From NCBI GenBank assembly GCA_015847255.1, contig JADLZK010007182.1, forward strand, positions 177,227 to 241,226: a stretch of 64,000 nt of DNA. The letters are read 5' to 3'. Under the pieces are notes generated by a model. It saw only the letters and a program-made list of their open reading frames with translations. It ran no database searches and was not told where the DNA came from. The translations under genes and the position numbers were made by a program. Source of the stretch: Hyparrhenia diplandra. Taxonomy: Eukaryota > Streptophyta > Magnoliopsida > Poales > Poaceae. This document shows positions 57,222 to 64,000 of the stretch, one piece after another (the stretch's first letter is position 1; each line of letters begins with the position of its first letter).

Positions 57222-58935
57222 ACAGCTGCTTGTCGAGATTCGTCTGATACTCTATTTTATTTTCATTTTAATTAACAATAATATTGTCTATTTGCGATAG
57301 TAGTCAAACACAGGGCAGGCCCCTATCTTTATGCTTTTGCTTTGCTTGAATGAGTTTATGATGAGTTTCGCTTGAACGAGTTGTTGGAATACACCTTTTT
57401 ATATCTAATGGTTTATATACACTGTTTGTGTTATTAATAATTAATAATGAATCTGTTTGTCTAAATTGATGTATGGCATAAAATTGGTCTCTGTTTTCAG
57501 GGCATGTCAACTCAATTATCTGTTATAACTGTTTGTTACATCGTCATACATATGCAATGTGCATATTATTCGTTTAAATTATATATATCCTTTCCCAAAG
57601 ACCATTAGTAACCCAGAGCATTGTGGTCTCAGAGGTGAATACTTTAGGTTTATACAGGTAATATACACACGTTGCATTTTGGTGTATTAGTATAATGTCC
57701 GTGATAATGCTACGGAGAAATCAAATAACTAAAATATTTATTGAAAATAAATTTGTTTGTCAATCAACAATAAACAAGCTAAACTTGGTAAGAAAATATT
57801 AGTTTTTACATGTTTAGCATCATATGCTTAGGAGAATGGTAGGTGATAAGCCAATAACCAATACAACTTTGTTGTTTCAAAAATGATAGTTTGGCTACAC
57901 TCATGGATGCCTATAAAACAAGGCTAAATCCACAATTGTCAATAGACTTGTTTGTTGCAATTACACAATATATCCAGTACTTGGTTCATTTAAACATTGT
58001 ACCCTGCGACAATGTCAGCCAAATCAAATGACCTCGAAATCGCCTTGAACCACAAATCTGCTCTCTTCCTATGCGCCTCATCCAATTTCTGGTCTGACAA
58101 CAGAGTCGCCTAATAAATCAGGCTATAGTACGAAGTGACAAGCTAATGTCAGTCATCCAATGCAACTTTTAATATTAAATAAATTTTTTCTTGTATTTTA
58201 AAGTTTTCTGTATATATAAGCTATAATTATTTTCAATTAAATACAAGAGAATTTGAATTTTACAAAATTTGTTAGAATTTTATAGAGATAGCATAGATTT
58301 TTAAATTCAAATTATTTATAAGGAAAACATTTTTCTAAATATAAAGATTAACTTATATTTATTGTATATTGGACTGGTGCTACCTCTCATTTTTTTTTTT
58401 AGTTTTGTCGTAAATTGTTTCAAACAGCTTGAATCTCAAAACGATTCGATTTGAAAGGCAAACCTGAATTTTACCTATAGGGGCTCTTGCATTTTTACCC
58501 CTTTTGTATCGAAATTGTGATTTACCCCTATTTTTTTTACTTAGTGAATTTTACTCTTTGATTTCAAAACCAAACACCAATTTGCCTTGCTCCGTAATTC
58601 TGCCCTAATGGTGTTAAATTTTAAAAAAAAGGACATAAATGCTCATGTAATTTTGCCCCCTGCTTGTTATGCCTATTTGTGAGTTTACCCTTGATTTCGA
58701 ATTCCACATTTTTATTGTATGTTGAGCTGTTGACTCAAATGATTAAATTTGGTCAAATAAATTTTTCACAAATTGCTATTATTTGGATGCAGATTTAATA
58801 TTGAAAAAAGGTTTAAAATTTTGGAAATATTTAGCAGGTTCTCCCGAACCCCAAACCGAACCGAACTCGACTTCACTATCGCTGGGAAAATGGCAACTTG
58901 AAACTAACTCCAAAAGCCCAAACACAAATTGGAGA
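57222..58935. other. No gene seen; AT-rich intergenic DNA
   Basis: Long AT-rich region, with 58160-58380 especially so. No ORF above 70 residues with any recognisable content, no RNA gene and no clear transposon ends. Confidence 0.5.
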
Positions 58936-59924
58936 GGCATTGTCATGACCCAGAAATAGGGCCCGGAAGGACAGGCCCGACAGCCCGAGGAGCGCCGGGC
59001 GCCGCCCCCTTTGGGCTTGCGCGGCGCCGCCCGCCTTTCCCTCCTTTCCGCGGATTCTTCGGCAATTAATTCGGGAATAAAGGAGGAAAATATCTAGGAT
59101 TATCTTTAGGCGTTTTTTGGTGTGCAAGGGGCTATCTCATCTATAAGGGAGACCCTTATTAAGAAATAAATAAATAGGATATGCTTGTAAAAGGTATTCC
59201 AATCTATAAGGAAACCTTTAGAAAGATTGCTTGAGATACAAGTCCCACTAGTTGGGCTATAAAAGTAAGGGGTCTCAGAATCTTTCAGGCAACAAGCAAT
59301 AAAGAAAATTTATCCCAATTCGTCGATTCGGCTAGATTGGGCCGGAATTGACACGTGTTCTTCGCTCGACGAAGCTTCCGAGAAGACGCACGGGGCCGCA
59401 GCTTCTCGCCGGGCGGTGACGAGCAAGCGGCTCGAGCAGGGAAGGAGGGGAGGAGCCGTCGGGGAGGGAGGGAGGGCCGCGGCGGCGCGCGCGGCGCGCG
59501 GCAAGGGGCGGCGCCGGCGGCGGTGTGCTGGCGAGGAGGTGGGCGGCGGCGGCACGGAGAGTCGGAGAGTGAAGATATTTTTTATTTGCTTGCTTATCCC
59601 CTAGAGATTACATGCCTCTTGCTTATATAGCCCGACTAGTGGGACTTGTAATCTAAGCAATCTCTATAAGGTTTCCTTATACGATCGGAATACCTTTTAC
59701 TGTGGTCTCCCTTATAGATGAGATATCCCCTTGCACACCAAAAATTACCTAAGATAATCCAAACTTGAATATGAAGCAAACTCGGAATCGTGACGGGAGA
59801 GGGAAGGCGGCGGGCAAGGGGCGCCCTTTGCGCCAAGGCCCCCGCCCCCTCTTGGGCGGCGGCTGCCGTGTCGGGCCCATCTAGCCACTCTCGGGGTGGC
59901 CCAATTCTCGTTCATGACATCTCC

Positions 59925-59937
59925 CCACCGCTCGACG
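59925..59937 (-). other. Polypurine tract of the inner LTR element
   Basis: Minus-strand AGCGGTGGGGAGA immediately before the 3' LTR start TGTCATGAACG. This is the expected position of the plus-strand DNA primer in reverse transcription. Confidence 0.65.
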
Positions 59938-60763
59938 AGGTGGGCGCGCCCACGTGCCGCCCAACCCACCACGTAGGGGGGCGAAGGGCAGCCCGATCGG
60001 AGAGGTGACCACCCAGCCCGAAGTAGAAGACGAGAGGACCGCGACTTGTCGTTGTCGCCGCTGCGCATTAATCGGGCGCCCTTGTCGGCGCGAAGGCGAA
60101 GTCGAGGTGTAGGTCGCCAAGTAGATGCCGAACTTAAAGCTCGCCGGGGGCCGACGAAGGACGCCCGCCCATGCACGATGCATGACGGAGGCGCCGAGAG
60201 TCCCCGACGACCGATCATCCGGGCGGGTCGGGAGGAGGAGACGCGATGTAGGTGTAGGTCGCCGGCACGTCACCTTAGCATGGAGCTACCCGGCAGAGAC
60301 GGACGGATCGACGTGGGCGGCGAGGAGGTGAAGACGAGGAGGCGACCAGAGGAGGTCGGGCGTGCTCACCGGGCGGCCCTAAACCGGATCTCCCAGGTCC
60401 ATGTTGCACCGACGGTGACGCTCCCAACGCGGAAGAAGACATCGCCGTTGTTGTCGAAGAGGAGGACGGTGGCACCTCGATCCGCTCATCGGGCGCCCTC
60501 GAAGGAGGAGGACGTATCTTTGGGAACGCCCGATCCTCCCGGGGCGATTGGGGAGGTGGAAGCCCATCGCTACGCCATGCAGCGGACGTTCTCCCCCATC
60601 ATGAAGTCCGGAGAAGCTCGAGGCGGGGATGTAGTAGCGGTGGAAGTACCTCACGATGCCATAGTGGAGGCTCCACTCGGGCGCCAGAGCCCCTGACTAC
60701 CGATGGCGTTGGAGATGATCCCAAGCTCCTTGTTGGTCGCCGCGGGCTGTGTAGCTCGCGTGA

Positions 60764-61310
60764 TCATGTCATTCGACGCCGCCATCGATGTCGTCCATAG
60801 CAACAAATGAGACGCTGGCGGCCCGGTGTGCGATCAACCGTGGTGGCCATGATGTCGCCGCCGATGTTGCGGTGCCGCCGTGGTGGCCGGCGTTGCCAGG
60901 CCGCCCGGTGCCGGCGCCCCGTCCGGCGGCGTCGTCCGGCTCGTCGTCGTTGTCTTGGCGGGCGAGGTCGATGGCCTCCTCCATCGAACGGGGCTCGAAC
61001 CACTCGAGTGCCGCGGCGAGGTGCGTAAGCCTTCGACGAAGAGGTCGACGCGGTGGCGCCGCCCTCAAAATCCATGCGTGATGCATAGACCCGGCGGCGA
61101 TGTAGTCGCCCAACTTGCCCTCGACGGCGGGCGCGTATGCCGCCATGGCGCCGAGGTGTCGGGGCGGACCGGGCGATGTCGAGGCGCCGGTGAACTCGCC
61201 CCACTCGAGGGGACTTCTTCTTGGACAAGGTTGATGTACCGCATCGCAGCAAGACCGGTGAGGTGGAAGGCGCCAGAAACTCACGAGTAGTAGTCGGTCG
61301 ATGTCCAAGT
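60764..61310 (-). pseudogene. Decayed gag of the inner LTR element
   Basis: Minus-strand frames carry LEWGEFTGASTSPGPPRHLG then AMAAYAPAVEGKLGDYIAAG and further down FEPRSMEEAIDLARQ. The order fits a Ty3/gypsy gag: the W.eF....F.P core and the (S)LEEAM.LAR helix at the end of the capsid region. Several frameshifts exist, and no zinc knuckle, protease or reverse transcriptase follows. Confidence 0.5.
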
Positions 61311-62785
61311 TGAGCTCAAGAAGAGCTCCGCCAGAATCCGCAGGTCGGGTCGCCGCGTCGCCGCCGAACTCCCCGGACTTGTAGGTGCGACGAAGCGGGA
61401 GGGTGCAATGCCGATGGCAAAGACGGCACCGGGCGCCGCTGGTGGCGCCGACGGGGGAATGGGGGACCGCGGGTGGGCGCCGCCGTGGGCGCCCGCGGTG
61501 ACGCCATCTCGCCGAGAGAGTCCTGGCGCGGTCGCGGTATCAGGAGAGAGAGGAGAGGGCAGCCGGTCCGCGATGTCGTCGAGGATGACGTTGATGACGG
61601 CCGGTGCGCCACGCATACGGCGTCATCCGCCCCTCGCCGGAGGATAGCAGGGTCGGAGCCGACGCCGAGGTCCGGGGCGGTGGAGGGGCGCGCCGTGGCC
61701 GCCTCAGGCCCGGCGGCGGCCGCCGCCGGGCCGCCCTCCGCCGTGGTCGCCGTGACGTGCTGGGATCCTCGAGGCGGTGTAGGGCGTGCTCCATACGACG
61801 GAGGCGTCCTCCATGTCGTCCGCGCTTGATGATCCGGCGCAGCCGACGCCGAGGAGCTCCTTCCGCCGCGCTGAACCCCGCCAGATTCTCGAAGCCATGG
61901 GTGGTGGGAACCGCCCCGGTCTCCTCGATATACCGGCCGATTCCGGCCAGATTGGGCCGAATTGACACGCCGTTCTTCGCTCGACGAAGCTTCCGAGAAG
62001 ACGCACTGGGCGTTTTCGCCGGGCGGCGACGCAGGGCCGCCTCGAGCAGCGGGAAGGAGGGGAGGAGCCTGGGGGGAGGGAGGGAGGCGGCCGGCGGCCG
62101 ACGGCGGCGGCGGCAGCGCGGGGTGGGGCGGCGGCGCGAGGTGGCGGCGGCGGCGGCAGACGGAGAGTCGGAGAGTCAAGATATTTTTTTATTTGCTTGC
62201 TTATCCCGTAGAGATTACATGCCTCTTGCTTATATAGCCCGACTAGTGGGACTTGTAATCTAAGCAATCTCTATAAGATTTTTCTTATACGATCGGAATA
62301 CCTTTTACAAGCATATCCTAACTTATTCTTTCCTAATAAGGGTCTCCCTTATAGATGAGATATCCCCTTGCACACCAAAAATTACCTAAGATAATCCTAA
62401 CTTGAATATGAAGCAAACTCGAATCGTGCACGGGAGGGAAGGCGGCGGGCAAGGGGCGCCGGCCCCCAAGGCGCCCCGCCCCTCTTGGGTCGGCGGCCGC
62501 CGTGTCAGCCCATCTAGCCACTCTCGGGGTGGCCCAGTCGGGGTTCATGACACAATCTCCTCTCCTCCCTCTCCACGCGCGCCCCAACCCCCCAACCCGC
62601 TCGCGCCGCCGCCACCGCACGCCCCCGCGCCGCCCAGGGTGGCCGGCCGTCGCGCCCCACCGCCCGGCGGCCGCGCGGCCGCGCCGCCCCTCCTCCCTCT
62701 TCCTCCTTCCGACGATCGCCAATTGGGTGTCTATTCGGCCCAATCTAACCGAATCGACAATTTCATTTAGGTAGCCAACAGTCGT

Positions 62786-63017
62786 GGTGTTTAGTTGGTG
62801 AAATATTTTTGGGTTCGGTATCGTAGCACTTTTCGCTTGTATTTGGTAATTATTGTCCCACTATAGACTAATTAGGCTCAAAAGATTCGCCTCGCACTTT
62901 TCAACTAAACTGTAATTAGTTTTTTATTTACCTACATTTAATGCTTCATGCGTTAAAAGATTCGATGTGATGGAGAACTGTAGCACTTTTTGGGTTGGGG
63001 TATGGGAACTAAACACC
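62786..63017. mobile_element. Common grass MITE with GGTGTTTAGTT ends
   Basis: GGTGTTTAGTTGG at the left and, inverted, GGGAACTAAACACC at the right. The interior strings (tagactaattaggctcaaaa, gattcgcctcgcac, gcttcatgcgttaaaagatt, gtagcac) are typical of an abundant grass MITE family. 232 bp, noncoding. Flanking duplication not clear. Confidence 0.8.
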
Positions 63018-63930
63018 AAGGGTCACTGACGCAAAAATCCTCCTTCTCCAACAAGGACTGCAAAGACCCAAAACGGTTCGCCGCTTTGGTCGCTCGCCGA
63101 GCCGCTTCGCCCAGCGGCCGTACACCACTCCTCATCATGCCACGCCCAAGGGCGGGCGGCCGGGAGGTGCTCCCACAGCAAGCTCACCTCGCCGAGCCGG
63201 TCACGCACCGCGACAGACTCTCTCTACTACGGTGACGCCCCTGTTCCTCTCTCCCCTCCAACACCCTCCAGCACAGCGCGCCTCCCTCCTAAATCGTGCC
63301 ACCGACGGTGTCCCTCCCTCCCGGATCCAGCGGTCATTGGCGGGACCCCGATCCGACGCCATGGATGTGGTCGGTGCTGACCTGGGCGCAACAGGGCGGC
63401 GACCAGAGCTGGGAGCGGTGTCCACGGTGGGTGTGACGCGCCGGCGGAGCAGAGGCAGACGGCGAGCGACAGTGCTCAAGCTGGGCACACCCTACCCTGA
63501 CGCCTCCCTGATACCACCACTACAGGTTTGCGTAGACTCTCAAGAGACGCAGAATTGCCTTCCAACTCGCCAAGCACGCACAAATGCGAATGTCGTTTGC
63601 CTATGCAAAAACACCGTGAACTCCCAATTTTGGGTTTGGGTCACGTTTTGTGCGGTCTGGGTCAGTCTGAGGTGCACGCCACGGCCGACTCACCACCATC
63701 CCGCCCGGCCCCGATGCCGGCTGCGGGCCGCCCGGCGTGCACACGACGAGATCCGCGCCGCCCGTCCCGTGCTCCGGAGCAGCAGCCGCACCGCGCCCCT
63801 CCTCTCTATTGACGTTTGGACCCCACTAGTCATCCCCACCTCCGGGTTTCTTGGATCGGAGCCGAGGCCAAGCCAAAGCACCCGCGCCGCCTCCCGTACG
63901 TGGCGTGGCGCGCCCGCCAAGGCGCGGCCC
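63018..63930. other. GC-rich upstream region, no gene assigned
   Basis: GC-rich with ORFs in several frames but none recognisable. It ends in a promoter-like stretch at the window edge, so much of it is probably upstream sequence of a gene to the right. Confidence 0.4.
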
Positions 63931-63942
63931 TCCAGTCCAGCC

Positions 63943-63950
63943 TATATAAC
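63943..63950 (+). promoter_or_regulatory. TATA box of a gene beyond the right edge
   Basis: TATATAAC in a GC-rich setting (cagcctatataacgcgcccc) 50 bp from the window end. Transcription would start near 63975. The leader is cut by the window before any ATG. Confidence 0.6.
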
Positions 63951-64000
63951 GCGCCCCCGACCGTGTGGCTCCGTTTTCGCATCGCGCCGCCACCATAGCC

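Larger units (their letters stand above)
59321..62552 (-). mobile_element. Inner LTR retrotransposon, gag-only, minus strand
   Basis: Two direct repeats, 59321-59924 (3' LTR) and 61935-62552 (5' LTR), share the promoter block (ggctatataagc on the minus strand), an ttcttcgctcgacgaagctt block and a terminal gattgggccgaattgacac block. Directly outside the 3' LTR, on the minus strand, a polypurine tract GGTGGGGAGA precedes TGTCATGAACG. Flanks CAATT (59316-59320) and CAATC (62553-62557) match four of five. The internal 2.0 kb has a degenerate gag and no pol, so it is non-autonomous. The 3' LTR lacks about 32 bp present in the 5' LTR, so the insertion is not recent. Confidence 0.75.
58941..62759 (+). 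mobile_element. Outer LTR (plus orientation), split by a sibling element
   Basis: Starts TGTCATGACCCAG at 58941, has a TATA box (TATAAAAG, 59258) and AATAAA (59298), then is interrupted at 59320. Its 3' part resumes at 62553 (ctcctctcctccctctcc) and ends TCTAACCGAATCGACA at 62759. Both the promoter-like block and the terminal block are related to those of the inner element, in opposite orientation. No matching flanking duplication was found (ggcat, atttc), so the outer ends are approximate. Confidence 0.6.

Noticed and set aside
58941..62552. CRISPR-like or satellite interpretation of the repeated blocks
   Set aside because: The repeats are long, few, partly inverted, and carry TATA, polyadenylation and polypurine signals, so LTRs explain them.

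Overview
This window is nuclear DNA of a grass (Poaceae). Evidence: very GC-rich coding islands set in AT-rich intergenic DNA, spliced genes, grass-type LTR retrotransposons, LINEs, Stowaway-like MITEs and a MULE, and a block of organellar DNA carrying grass-like plastid genes and mitochondrial nad4 with split exons and codons that look unedited. The species cannot be fixed from the sequence alone.

Layout. (1) 1-8430 and 22366-30268 are two direct copies of one ~8 kb segment. Each holds a LINE remnant, an F-box-like ORF on the minus strand, a divergent plus-strand gene of the 'putative gypsy-type transposon domain plus coiled coil' class (disrupted at different places in the two copies), and an RNase H1 N-terminal-domain ORF. 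A third, more diverged scrap of the same gene lies at 16374-16640. (2) The 14 kb between the copies is stacked repeats: a solo LTR with perfect 5-bp target duplication (8431-10735), further LTR-like DNA (10740-15791), a MITE, a possible TIR element, and a LINE RNase H remnant split by a second LINE-like insertion with a perfect 14-bp target duplication (19866-22227). (3) 30592-32885 is a solo LTR with another solo LTR (30927-32310) inside it. (4) The clearest functional gene is a two-exon Ole e 1-family secreted protein at 34216-34837, with a TATA-like box. (5) About 36.06-51.13 kb is organellar DNA. The left part is mitochondrial: nad4 exons 3 and 4 with group II introns and a copia fragment. 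The right part is plastid-derived: rbcL, rpl2, atpI, ndhF, rps7, trnT, rps4, trnS-GGA and ycf3 pieces, mostly frameshifted. (6) From 51.6 to 64 kb there is a GC-rich LINE-like insertion, a 76-bp LINE tail, a MULE with ~125-bp inverted ends and exact 9-bp target duplications, a small unrecognised gene with repeats (56757-57221), a gag-only LTR element nested head-on inside an LTR of its own family, a MITE, and a TATA box of a gene starting at the right edge.

There is no operon or metabolic cluster. Only the Ole e 1-type gene, and perhaps the small repeat-bearing gene at 56.8 kb, look like intact host genes; almost everything else is mobile or transferred DNA. All identifications come from reading the sequence; no database search was run.
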